A stretch of 34,079 bases of DNA from Phycisphaerales bacterium (GTDB lineage: Bacteria; Planctomycetota; Phycisphaerae; Phycisphaerales; UBA1924): positions 1-34,079 of the forward strand of contig JAJDDE010000076.1 of the NCBI GenBank assembly GCA_029260475.1, written 5' to 3'. Shown here piece after piece: positions 1 through 8,903 of the stretch. The position numbers and the translations under genes were made by a program. Under the pieces are notes generated by a model, which made no database searches, had not been told where the DNA came from, and saw only the letters and a program-made list of their open reading frames with translations. Within the stretch, counting starts at the first letter, position 1. Each line of letters opens with the position of its first letter.

Positions 1-1464
1 GACTTCGTGAGGCGACAGGTTCTGCGCCTCGTCCACGATCATGAACTGGTGCGGGATTGAGCGCCCGCGGATGTAGGTGAGCGCCTCCATCACGAGCTTG
101 CCGTCGGCGAGCATCTTGCCGATGCGCTGCTCGGCGGACTGGCTGTCGGCGTGCTGCGTCCCGGCGCCGCGGGTGGACATGAGGTAGGTGAGGTTGTCGA
201 AGATGGGCTGCATCCACTGGGCGAGCTTCTCGTCCTTGTCGCCCGGCAGGTACCCCAGGTCTCGCCCCATCGGCATGATGGGGCGTGCGACGAGGAGCTT
301 GTCGTAGCGGCTCTCGGCGCCGAAGGTTTTGCTCATGCCGGCGGCGAGGGCCAGGAGGGTCTTGCCCGTGCCCGCGGAGCCGATGAGGGAAACCAGGCGG
401 ATGTCGTCGTCCATCAGCAGGTCGAGCGCCATGGTCTGCTGGACGTTGCGGGCCATGATGCCGTAGACGGGTTTGTTGCGGTGCCCGGCGATGGGCGTCA
501 TGTGGTCGGTGTCGCCGATGCGCCGCGCGAGGCCGGTGTGCGACTCGTCGGTCCGGTCGATCATCAGCGCGTAGCCGTTGGGCGGTATGGTGCCCTCGGG
601 GTCCAGGCCCGCGGCTTCCATCGCCTCGGAGAGAGCGGCGATCGCGAGCACGCGCTGGGAGTACAGCTCGTCGATGGTCGCGCCGTCGCAGCGCAGGGTG
701 ACGTACCCGCTGTAGAGCTGGTCTACGTCCACCTTCATGTTCTCGAAGTCCTCGGCGTTGAGGCCCAGGGCGTCGGACTTGATGCGGCAGTTGATGTCCT
801 TGGTGACCAGGACCACGTTGTCGCCTCTGGCGTGGTGCGCGAGGGCGACGCCGATGATCCGGTCGTCGGGCTTGTCGTAGGAGAGCGGCGGCGTAAGGGC
901 GGTGGGGGCCATCTCGACGCGGAGCGTGCCGGTGGGGCCGTACGGCCCGGCCTCCGGGAGCGCGGGGTCGCCGTTGCCCAGTTCGACGCCGTGATCGAGG
1001 CGGCCGATGTTCCGGAGGCGGTCGAGGTAGCGGATGGTCTCACGTGCGGAGCGGCCGCGATTGTCGTTGTCGCCCTTGAAACGGTCGAGCTCCTCGAGAA
1101 CGGTGAAAGGCACAACGACGTCGTTCTCTTTGAAGACAAAGAGCGCCTTGGGGTTGTGCAAGAGCACGTTGGTATCGAGGACGAAGGTCTTCACGGTGGT
1201 GTCGGAGGCACGCTCCGGAGCCTTCTTCGGCGTCGGAGCCTTCGCGCTGGAGCCCGACTTGGGCTTCTTGGGGGCATCGATGGTCGGCGAAACACCCGAA
1301 ACGGGGTCTATAAGGCGGTCGGTGCTGCTCAAGCCCTGCTCCTGCTGATCTGTGCGTGCATTCGGGACGGTCGTCGAGGGGTGGTCACCACCGACGGTAG
1401 GCGTGTCGGTGCGCGGGGTGACGTCTCCGACGCGGGCGTCGTTTATGTCGGTGGACGGTGTCAC
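1..1464 (-). CDS. PhoH family protein (N-terminal PIN domain + PhoH-like ATPase), C-terminus truncated by window edge
   Basis: Reverse-strand reading gives KTFVLDTNVLLHNPKALFVF (PIN), LVSLIGSAGTGKTLLALAAG (Walker A), LLVARPIMPMGRDLGYLPGDKDEK and FMIVDEAQNLSPHEV at the edge; frame open to a GTG start near 1464. Not in the ORF track because it runs off the window. Confidence 0.93.
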   Translation of the reverse strand, partial: MTPSTDINDARVGDVTPRTDTPTVGGDHPSTTVPNARTDQQEQGLSSTDRLIDPVSGVSPTIDAPKKPKSGSSAKAPTPKKAPERASDTTVKTFVLDTNVLLHNPKALFVFKENDVVVPFTVLEELDRFKGDNDNRGRSARETIRYLDRLRNIGRLDHGVELGNGDPALPEAGPYGPTGTLRVEMAPTALTPPLSYDKPDDRIIGVALAHHARGDNVVLVTKDINCRIKSDALGLNAEDFENMKVDVDQLYSGYVTLRCDGATIDELYSQRVLAIAALSEAMEAAGLDPEGTIPPNGYALMIDRTDESHTGLARRIGDTDHMTPIAGHRNKPVYGIMARNVQQTMALDLLMDDDIRLVSLIGSAGTGKTLLALAAGMSKTFGAESRYDKLLVARPIMPMGRDLGYLPGDKDEKLAQWMQPIFDNLTYLMSTRGAGTQHADSQSAEQRIGKMLADGKLVMEALTYIRGRSIPHQFMIVDEAQNLSPHEV

Positions 1465-1664
1465 GCGTGGTCACTCTCTCTCGCTCTGTGCAGGAGGGAG
1501 CGCCCGGCGTCCCGGCACCCCCGACCTGTTGTGTGGTCGTGCGTCCGTGCAACGTTTGGAGTGTATCGGTCGATTCTGCGCGTTGGGTGAAGAGAGGGTG
1601 CAAAGGCGGGGCATCGGAGCCCCTTGCCTGTTATGGTTTTGGAAGGAATGGAGGTCCGCCGCAG

Positions 1665-2723
1665 ATGATGATTCTCGAGTACGTCCCCGCCTCGCCCGGC
1701 ACGAAAGACCCGAGACGCTTGGCCGGGATGAAGGCTGAAGAGCAGATGGCGCACTACCTCGGGCGTGCGTTCGGTGAGTCCAAGGACGTGATGTTGCTGC
1801 ACGGGTTGAGACTCGTGGACGAGACTCAGCGTGAACCCAACGGCGGTCCCTTCGTGGCCCAGATCGATCATCTGGTGCTGCACCGGCACGGTGCGTTTAT
1901 TGTGGAGAGCAAGTCGTGCCTGGGCTCGGTCCGGATCACGCCGAGTGCTTCCGGGGCGGATGAGTGGGCGATCAAATCGCGCAAAAGCAATCGATACAAC
2001 GGGATGCCTTCACCGCTTGCTCAGGCGAAGCGCCAGGCCGACGCGCTGCGGAGATGCTTGCAGAAGCACGACAAGGAAGTGCTCGGGAAGATTCTCGGTC
2101 TGAAGCAGCGGACGTTCACGAACATGCCGATTCAGTTCATCGCTGCCATCGGCGATGGCGGCGTGATCGACAATGAGAAGGGGTGGGTTCCACCCCGGAA
2201 GCCGTATGCGGGCACCGTGGAAAAAGCGGACAACGTATGCGTGTTCATCGAGAATGAGATGGCCAAGCACCGCGAGAACGACAGAGCGCTCCTCGCCGAC
2301 ATGAAGAGTGAGTACGGCTGGTGGGCTTCCAAACCCGCCGAGGTGAATCACACTGCACGGCTGTTGTTCGCGCTGCATGCGCCGTTGAGGCCGGGCGCTG
2401 GAGTGCCCGCGCAACCCGTGCCGGCATCGCCACCGAAACGAACGCCAACACCATCCAAGGGGCCGAAGACCCCGCCCGCGGAGGACGCCGCCTGCAAGTC
2501 CTGCGGCGAGTCCCGCGCGCTCGACGCGATGTGCGGGAAGTTCGGGTACTACTGGAAGTGTCGATCGTGTGGTGTGAACACCACGATGCCGCGGGTGTGT
2601 TCGGCGTGCCGCTGCGCCGACAAAGAGGTGGTCCGCATCCAGAAACGTGGTCCCGAATACACCCGCCGGTGCGGGACGTGTTCGATCGCGGAGGTGATCT
2701 GGCGAGCGACGGGTGTGTCGTGA
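1665..2723 (+). CDS. NERD (nuclease-related) domain protein with C-terminal multi-cysteine zinc-ribbon region
   Basis: MMILEYVPASPGTKDPRRLAGMKAEEQMAHYL...QIDHLVLHRHGAFIVESKS NERD-type core; C-terminus CKSCGE...CRSCG...CSACRC...CGTC. Internal ATG at 1665 preferred over the ORF-track start at 1458. Confidence 0.8.
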   Translation: MMILEYVPASPGTKDPRRLAGMKAEEQMAHYLGRAFGESKDVMLLHGLRLVDETQREPNGGPFVAQIDHLVLHRHGAFIVESKSCLGSVRITPSASGADEWAIKSRKSNRYNGMPSPLAQAKRQADALRRCLQKHDKEVLGKILGLKQRTFTNMPIQFIAAIGDGGVIDNEKGWVPPRKPYAGTVEKADNVCVFIENEMAKHRENDRALLADMKSEYGWWASKPAEVNHTARLLFALHAPLRPGAGVPAQPVPASPPKRTPTPSKGPKTPPAEDAACKSCGESRALDAMCGKFGYYWKCRSCGVNTTMPRVCSACRCADKEVVRIQKRGPEYTRRCGTCSIAEVIWRATGVS

Positions 2724-2757
2724 TAGTCTGACGCGACACCTCACACAGGAGATCACG

Positions 2758-3414
2758 ATGGACCTGCGCAAACCCCTCGTCGAAGGCATCGGCACCTTCT
2801 TCCTTGTCTTCACGATCGGGGCTGCGGTCCTCGGGGCGGCCGGTGATTTCGCACCATTGGCAATCGGTGTGGTGCTCGTCGCGCTGCTCTACATGGGCGG
2901 GCACATCTCCGGGGCGCACTACAACCCCGCGGTCACTCTCGCGGCGCTCATCCGCGGTGCGTGCACCGTGTCAGACGCGGTGCCGTACATCATCGCGCAG
3001 TTGATCGCGTCGGCGGCGGCCAGCGCCTGCGCCTTGTACGTCCGCGGTGGCGGCGCGGACATAGCGACCAACATCGATCTCTGGCCTACGATGCTTGTCG
3101 AGGCGCTCTTCACGTTCCTCTTGTGCTATGTCGTCCTGAACGTTGCGACCGCGAAGACGACCGCGGGCAACAGCTACTTCGGCATCGCGATCGGCTTCAC
3201 CGTGATGGCGGGCGCGTACGCAGTGGGCGACGTCTCCGGCGGGGCGTTTAATCCCGCTGCTGCTCTGGGATTTGGGATCATGGGGATGGTGGAATGGGCC
3301 GCGCTGTGGCCGCACCTCGCGGGGCAGATCGTGGGCGCGATCGTGTCGGCGTTGGTCTTCCTGTACGTCTGCAAGGACGCGGAGACCGAATCGGTCGAGG
3401 TGGAACGGGCGTAG
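2758..3414 (+). CDS. MIP/aquaporin family channel
   Basis: Two NPA boxes (HYNPAVTLA and AFNPAAALG) and six hydrophobic segments; ATG at 2758 chosen over upstream ORF-track start. Confidence 0.92.
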   Translation: MDLRKPLVEGIGTFFLVFTIGAAVLGAAGDFAPLAIGVVLVALLYMGGHISGAHYNPAVTLAALIRGACTVSDAVPYIIAQLIASAAASACALYVRGGGADIATNIDLWPTMLVEALFTFLLCYVVLNVATAKTTAGNSYFGIAIGFTVMAGAYAVGDVSGGAFNPAAALGFGIMGMVEWAALWPHLAGQIVGAIVSALVFLYVCKDAETESVEVERA

Positions 3415-3442
3415 AATGGGGTGCCCGCACCGTGTGGGCCTT

Positions 3443-3516
3443 GCCCCGGTAGCTCAGTTGGATAGAGCAGCGGACTTCTAATCCGCCGGTCGCTGGTTCG
3501 AATCCAGCCCGGGGTG
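3443..3516 (+). tRNA. tRNA-Arg (anticodon TCT)
   Basis: GCCCCGG acceptor, TAGCTCAGTTGGATAGAGCA D-arm, CGGACTTCTAATCCG anticodon arm, GCTGGTTCGAATCCAGC T-arm, CCGGGGT 3' acceptor with a G-U pair at 1:72. Confidence 0.95.
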
Positions 3517-3520
3517 CTTC
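3486..3520 (+). repeat. Candidate attachment-site repeat, left copy (3' part of tRNA-Arg)
   Basis: CCGGTCGCTGGTTCGAATCCAGCCCGGGGTGCTTC; 30/35 positions match 21067-21101. Confidence 0.65.
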
Positions 3521-3523
3521 GAG

Positions 3524-3554
3524 AACGCGGCCCATGTGGCCGCGTTTTTCTTTC
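3524..3554 (+). terminator. Rho-independent terminator just downstream of tRNA-Arg
   Basis: AACGCGGCC-CATGT-GGCCGCGTT perfect 9-bp stem followed by a T-rich tract (TTTTTCTTT). Confidence 0.85.
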
Positions 3555-3587
3555 CGAAGCCGTTGCCCTGCAAGCACTCAACTGGCA

Positions 3588-4010
3588 TGGCACAAACCCC
3601 GTCGCTGCTGGAACAAGAAGCGGCAGGGCAATACGTACTACGTGAGGGTCGGCTGGTGCGCTGGAAGGCCGCATGAGGCGGATAGAGCGCGACTACCCCA
3701 TCGCCTCGGTCGGCGGTGACATCGGCTTGCCCGCGGACGACCCCGAGTGCCCCGCGCGCGGCAACACGGAACGCACCGAGTTCGGGCGTGTGGCTATGGG
3801 CGCCGTCCTCGACATGCTCGAGGAGGCGAAGGACCTCGACTCGCCGACACCGAGGTGGGTCCAGTCAATCGGCAACCAGCGTGGTGTTGGGTCGCAACCC
3901 ACCTCGACCTTGATGCACTGCCCGGACGAGAGGCCGAGCGCGAGGTCACCCTCCAGTTGCAAGCCGGACGCAAGTCGCAGACAATCCAAACGCGCGGACC
4001 AACCCGCGCC
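3588..4010 (+). pseudogene. Decayed/frameshifted coding remnant of unknown family between tRNA-Arg and xdh genes
   Basis: Coding-like codon usage moves between frames: MAQTPSLLEQEAAGQYVLREGRLVRWKAA* (ATGA overlap) MRRIERDYPIASVGGDIGL...AVLDMLEEAKDLD, then in another frame LADTEVGPVNRQPAWCWVATHLDLDALPGREAEREVTLQLQAGRKSQTIQT. Confidence 0.4.
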
Positions 4011-4020
4011 GGAGGTTTGC

Positions 4021-6216
4021 GTGCAAAGACTCGAAGGCATCTCAAAGCTCACAGGTCGTGAGCGCTACGTCGACGACCTGCCCTTCGATGATGCCCTTTG
4101 GGGCATGACCGTCCGCACCCGCGTCCCCCGGGGGCGTATCCGCCAAATCAAGTTCGGTTCCGCGGTTGATTGGGCCGAGTTCGTCGTCGTCGATCATCGG
4201 GATATTCCCGGGCCCAACGAGGTCTTCCTCATCGAGCGCGACCAGCCCGTGCTCGCGGCGGACTACACGCGCCACATGCACGAGCCCGTTGTGCTTATCG
4301 CTCATCCCGATCGCGAGATGTGCCGCCGCGCCGTGGCGGACGTCCAGATTATCGTTGATGAAGAACCGCCCGCCCTCGACTACCGCCTCCCCGCGGGCCC
4401 CGAGCAGATACAGCGCAACAACGACAACCTGTTCAAAGTGCTCAAGATCGAGAAGGGCAATACCGAGCGCGCCCTCGAGCAAGCCGCCCACGTGGTTGAA
4501 GGGCTCTACGAAACCGGCGCTCAGGAACACGTCTATATAGAGAACCAGGGCATGATCGCCTGGGTGGAAGATGGTGTCGTCGTCACCAAGGGCTCGATGC
4601 AATGCCCGTACTACGTTGTCAACGCCCTCAAGCACGCACTCAACCGTGATGAGTCGCAGGTCCGCGTCATCCAGACGCCGACCGGCGGTGGCTTTGGTGG
4701 CAAGGAAGACTATCCCTCAAACCTCGCCCTCCACGCCGCACTCCTCGCCCTGAAGGCGAACCGCCCCGTCAAGATCATCTACGACCGCCCCGAAGACATG
4801 GCGGCAACAACGAAGCGCCACCCCGCGCAGACGCGACACCGGACAGGCTTCGACTCCGACGGCAAGCTCGTTGCCCAGCACATCGATGTCACAATGGATG
4901 GCGGCGCCTACGTCACGCTCTCGCCGGTTGTCCTGAGTCGCGGAATCATCCATGCCGCCGGACCCTACGCCTGTGACAATGTCCTGATTGACGGACGCGC
5001 GGTTCTTACCAACGCCGTTCCCTTCGGCGCCTTCCGCGGCTTTGGCGCCCCCCAAACCCTCTTCGCGCTCGAGCGTCACATGGATGTGTGCGCCGCTCAA
5101 CTCGGCATCGATCCCATCGAACTCCGCCGCATCAACCTCATCCGAGATGGACAGACCACCGCGACCGGACAGGTCATCAACGATGGAACCGATCGCACGG
5201 CAGTTCTCGATCAAGCCGCCCAAGCCATCCGCTTTCGTGAGAAGCAGCGAGCACACGAATCGTTCAATGCGACTGAGCCTTATCTCCGCCGCGGGGTCGG
5301 CCTCGCATGTTTTTGGCATGGAGCAGGCTTCACAGGCAGTGGCGAGGTCGCACTCAAGTCGCGCCTCCGCGTTCAAGGTCATGCCGACGGTCGAGTCGAG
5401 ATCCTCTCAAGCAGTACTGAGATGGGCCAGGGCACGTGGACCGTCTTCACGCAGATCGCCGCCGAGCACCTCGGCATCGCGCCCGCGGACATCATCATCA
5501 CCACGCCCGACACCTCGCGCGTTCCCAATAGCGGCCCGACGGTCGCCTCACGCACAGCTATGGTCGTGGGGCGTCTCGTCGAGCGCGCCTGCGACGACCT
5601 GCGCCAAAGTCTCGGCCTCGACAATGCCACCAGAGGTGAGGCTGTCACCGCCGCGATCCGCGCCTGGCACAACACGAACGCGGACCAATCTCTGTTTGGC
5701 GAAGCCCAGTACGAAAAGCCGCCCGGCATCAATTGGGACGACGACACATACGAGGGCGACGCGTACGGCACCTACGGCTGGGCGACGTACGCCGCTGAAG
5801 TCGAAATCGATCTGCGCACCTACACCGCCCGCGTTATCGATTTCGTCGCCGTTCAGGAAATCGGCAAAGTCCTCAACAATACTCTCGCACGAGGCCAGAT
5901 TCAGGGTGGCGTCGCGCAGGGCATCGGCTGGGCACTCCTCGAGGAATGCAAATGGGAGTTGGGAGGCATGAAGAACTGCCAGCTCACCAACTACATCATT
6001 CCCACGAGCGCTGACCTGCCACCCATCCGCGTCGCGTTCCTGGAAAACGCCTATGCCCACGGAGCGCAAGGAGCCAAGGGCATCGGCGAACTGCCTATGG
6101 ATGGACCCGGCCCCGCCATTGCAAACGCCATCGCCGACGCGATCGGCGTCCATGCCAATATCATCCCGCTGACGCCCGAACGCATCATGGGCATGATGGA
6201 CCAGACCCATGCCTGA
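4021..6216 (+). CDS. Xanthine dehydrogenase-type molybdopterin-binding (large) subunit
   Basis: LEGISKLTGRERYVDDLPF, PTGGGFGGKEDYPSNLALHAALLALK, PFGAFRGFGAPQTLFALE, STEMGQGTWTVFTQIAAE, QGAKGIGELPMDGPGPAIANAIADA. GTG at 4021 preceded by GGAGG (4011-4015); the ORF-track extension to 3673 probably belongs to the upstream remnant. Confidence 0.92.
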   Translation: MQRLEGISKLTGRERYVDDLPFDDALWGMTVRTRVPRGRIRQIKFGSAVDWAEFVVVDHRDIPGPNEVFLIERDQPVLAADYTRHMHEPVVLIAHPDREMCRRAVADVQIIVDEEPPALDYRLPAGPEQIQRNNDNLFKVLKIEKGNTERALEQAAHVVEGLYETGAQEHVYIENQGMIAWVEDGVVVTKGSMQCPYYVVNALKHALNRDESQVRVIQTPTGGGFGGKEDYPSNLALHAALLALKANRPVKIIYDRPEDMAATTKRHPAQTRHRTGFDSDGKLVAQHIDVTMDGGAYVTLSPVVLSRGIIHAAGPYACDNVLIDGRAVLTNAVPFGAFRGFGAPQTLFALERHMDVCAAQLGIDPIELRRINLIRDGQTTATGQVINDGTDRTAVLDQAAQAIRFREKQRAHESFNATEPYLRRGVGLACFWHGAGFTGSGEVALKSRLRVQGHADGRVEILSSSTEMGQGTWTVFTQIAAEHLGIAPADIIITTPDTSRVPNSGPTVASRTAMVVGRLVERACDDLRQSLGLDNATRGEAVTAAIRAWHNTNADQSLFGEAQYEKPPGINWDDDTYEGDAYGTYGWATYAAEVEIDLRTYTARVIDFVAVQEIGKVLNNTLARGQIQGGVAQGIGWALLEECKWELGGMKNCQLTNYIIPTSADLPPIRVAFLENAYAHGAQGAKGIGELPMDGPGPAIANAIADAIGVHANIIPLTPERIMGMMDQTHA

Positions 6217-6691
6217 TTCAAACAACATCAATGTCGAGTTCACCCTCAACGGCAATCCGATCTCCATCGATGTCGCACCGCGGGATCGATTGCTTGACAC
6301 ACTGCGCTACGCCCTTGATTTGACCGGGGCAAAGGAAGGTTGCGGCGAGGGCGAATGCGGAGCATGCACCGTGTACCTCGACGGAGTGCCCGCGAATTCC
6401 TGCCTCATCCCGACATACCAAGTGTCCGGTCGCGCAATCGACACGATCGAATCTATCCCCGCCGATGCACTGAGCGACATGCTCGCAAGCGGCGCCACTC
6501 AGTGCGGCGCGTGCACGCCTGGCGTCGTCATGACCGCGTGCTGGCTCAAGCGCCATCCCGAGTTGCTCAAGACACACACCGTCCGCGAACTCATGGCAGG
6601 CAACCTCTGCCGCTGCACCGGATACGACGGCATCATCGACGGCATTACCGACGGCTGTCAGAGCAATTACGATCGTGGGAACGCCTCGTGA
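6209..6691 (+). CDS. Xanthine dehydrogenase-type (2Fe-2S)-binding small subunit
   Basis: Plant ferredoxin cluster CGEGECGACTVYLDGVPANSC and second cluster QCGACTPGVVMTAC...NLCRCTGYDGI. Confidence 0.95.
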   Translation: MPDSNNINVEFTLNGNPISIDVAPRDRLLDTLRYALDLTGAKEGCGEGECGACTVYLDGVPANSCLIPTYQVSGRAIDTIESIPADALSDMLASGATQCGACTPGVVMTACWLKRHPELLKTHTVRELMAGNLCRCTGYDGIIDGITDGCQSNYDRGNAS

Positions 6692-7524
6692 AAGTGCTTT
6701 CGCCCCGATCACTCGACGAAGCCTGTGCCTTGCTCGCGCGCGATCCTGCGCCGCGCCCCATCGCCGGCGCTACCGATATCCTCGTGCATTGGCCAGACAA
6801 CCTCAACGCCAAAGCCGAAACCGAAACCTATCTCGACATCTCAGCGCTCTCCGACCTGCGCCACATCACTCGAGAAGATGATGTGCTCACACTCGGCGCG
6901 TTGACCACCTATTGGGATGTCATTCAAAGCCAAGCATGCCGCGACGACTTCCCCATGCTCCTTGACGCTGCTCGCCAGGTCGGATCTGTCCAGATCCAAT
7001 CCCGCGGCACATGGGCCGGCAACATTGTCAACGCATCGCCCGCCGCCGATGGCGTCCCCGTTCTCATGGCCTACGACGCGACCGTTGTGCTGCGATCAAA
7101 GTCGGGCGAGATGGAAGTCCGCCTCGATGAGTTCTACTCCGGGTACAAGCAGATGCAGCGCCGCCCTGACCAACTCATCACCGCCATCCGCATCCCGCGT
7201 CGCACCTATGACACTCAGATTTTCGAGAAAGTCGGCCCGCGCCGTGCACAGGCCATCTCCAAAGTTGGCCTGGCCATCACCCACTCAACCGAAGGGTGGC
7301 GCGTCGTCGCCGCCGCCGTCGCGCCGATGATTCTCCGTTGTAAATCAGTCGAGGCGCTCCTTGAATCTGGCGCTCCTGTCCGTTCTCCGGACGATCTTGC
7401 GCAGGCCATCGACCAAGACGTTGCGCCCATCGATGACATCCGTTCCACCCGCGAGTACCGCCAGCGCGTTCTCGCACGTCTGATCTACCACGACCTCAAG
7501 GGCGTGCTGCCCGCCTTCTCCTGA
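6688..7524 (+). CDS. Xanthine dehydrogenase-type FAD-binding medium subunit
   Basis: IAGATDILVHWPD, LGALTTYWDV, VQIQSRGTWAGNIVNASPAADGVPVLMAYDATVVL (FAD-binding motifs); GTG start overlaps the previous stop (GTGA). Confidence 0.9.
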   Translation: MKVLSPRSLDEACALLARDPAPRPIAGATDILVHWPDNLNAKAETETYLDISALSDLRHITREDDVLTLGALTTYWDVIQSQACRDDFPMLLDAARQVGSVQIQSRGTWAGNIVNASPAADGVPVLMAYDATVVLRSKSGEMEVRLDEFYSGYKQMQRRPDQLITAIRIPRRTYDTQIFEKVGPRRAQAISKVGLAITHSTEGWRVVAAAVAPMILRCKSVEALLESGAPVRSPDDLAQAIDQDVAPIDDIRSTREYRQRVLARLIYHDLKGVLPAFS

Positions 7525-7527
7525 CCG

Positions 7528-8310
7528 ATGTCAATCGATGCCAACATACTGCACGCCGCAGGCCAGCTCGCCGCAACAGGCCAGCCCTTCGTCTTGCTGA
7601 CCGTTATCGCGACCAAAGGCAGCGCACCCCGCGAACCCGGTGCACGCATGATCTGGCGCCCGGGCGACGGCTTCATCGGCACCATCGGCGGTGGGCAGTT
7701 CGAACACCTCGCGCTCGGAACCGCTGAGCGAATCTTTCGCGATCGATCCTGCACGACCGAGCAATTCGTCCTCGGCGCCGAAGCCGAACAGTGCTGCGGC
7801 GGCGTCATGGACGTCTTCATTGAATACATCGGGCCAGCCCAACGTCTCATCATTTTCGGTGCGGGCCACGTCTCGCAGGCGCTCACGCAGCTGCTCTCCG
7901 CAGCGCCCTTCGAGCTCATCATCGCTGACGATCGCCCCGACTGGAACACCGCCGATCGCTTCCCGACGGCTCAACGGTTGACTGACTATGAAGCCGCACT
8001 GCGCGCTCTGCGCATTGCGCCCGCCGCAACGCTCGCCTGCGTGATGACCTGCTCACACGACACCGACTTCGATCTGCTTCGCGGGCTGCTGTCACTCGAC
8101 AGCCCGCCCGCGTTCGTCGGGCTCATCGGATCGAAGAGCAAACGCGTAAGCCTCTTCACCAGGCTCGTCGCCTCAGGCATCGCGCAGGAACGTGTACAGA
8201 CGATCCACTGCCCCATAGGTGTGGGTGATACCGGCAAGGAACCAGACCTCCTCGCCATCTCGATCGCTGCGCAACTGCTCATCGAGGCAAAGAAACTTGC
8301 CGCCCTCTAG
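7528..8310 (+). CDS. xdhC: XdhC/CoxI family xanthine dehydrogenase maturation protein
   Basis: TVIATKGSAPREPGARMIWRPGDGFIGTIGGGQFE and LIIFGAGHVSQALTQLLSAAPFELIIADDRPDW, FVGLIGSKSKR. Confidence 0.92.
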   Translation: MSIDANILHAAGQLAATGQPFVLLTVIATKGSAPREPGARMIWRPGDGFIGTIGGGQFEHLALGTAERIFRDRSCTTEQFVLGAEAEQCCGGVMDVFIEYIGPAQRLIIFGAGHVSQALTQLLSAAPFELIIADDRPDWNTADRFPTAQRLTDYEAALRALRIAPAATLACVMTCSHDTDFDLLRGLLSLDSPPAFVGLIGSKSKRVSLFTRLVASGIAQERVQTIHCPIGVGDTGKEPDLLAISIAAQLLIEAKKLAAL

Positions 8311-8899
8311 CACAACCGATGTTGCGCTGGTTCTCGCCGCAGGTCGTGGCACCCGCATGGGTGGCCCCAAAGCACTCATGCACGTCGCGGGCAGTCCTTG
8401 GTGGCGCACGCAAAGCGCCCGCCTCGCCGCCTGGCACATCCCCGCGGTCTGGGTCGTATCTCAGCAGGTCCGCGACGCGCTCACGCCCGAAGGGGATGCG
8501 CCCAACATGATCACCGCTGAACCGGACGCGCCCATGTTCGCGAGCATCGCCGCGGGCCTGCGGCACCTCGCCGATGTGCCTCCCCGCGCCTTGTACCTGC
8601 TGCCGGTTGACGTCCCCGCCTGTTCGCCCGCCTGCATCGCAGCGTTCGGTGCGCACAACACCCGACCTGAAGTCCCAACCGTCAATGGCAAAGGCGGCCA
8701 CCCCGTTCGTCTCCCTTGGCCGTTTATTGAAACTCATATCAGACCGCATCTTACAAGCCCTGATGCACATACAGACGTGCGCCTCGATCATCTCCTCGCC
8801 GATCACGCTGCCCATCGCGAAGTTGGTGACCCCGCAGTCATCACCAACCTCAATACCCCGGAGGCGGTCGAAGTCTGGCTCACAAGTCAGGTACAGTAA
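8297..8899 (+). CDS. MobA-like NTP transferase, MocA type (molybdenum cofactor cytidylyltransferase-like)
   Basis: VALVLAAGRGTRMGGPKALMHVAG nucleotidyltransferase motif, LLPVDVPACSP, GKGGHPVRLP; TTG start overlapping xdhC. Confidence 0.8.
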   Translation: MPPSSTTDVALVLAAGRGTRMGGPKALMHVAGSPWWRTQSARLAAWHIPAVWVVSQQVRDALTPEGDAPNMITAEPDAPMFASIAAGLRHLADVPPRALYLLPVDVPACSPACIAAFGAHNTRPEVPTVNGKGGHPVRLPWPFIETHIRPHLTSPDAHTDVRLDHLLADHAAHREVGDPAVITNLNTPEAVEVWLTSQVQ

Positions 8900-8903
8900 A
8901 CCC

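Noticed and set aside
151-1590. 479-aa + strand ORF
   Set aside because: Antisense shadow of the PhoH gene in high-GC DNA; low-complexity Val/Gly-rich translation without domain motifs.
3673-4020. N-terminal 116-aa extension of the XDH large subunit
   Set aside because: Conserved domain starts at VQRLEGISKLTG with SD + GTG at 4021; the extension reads as an older, frameshifted gene remnant.
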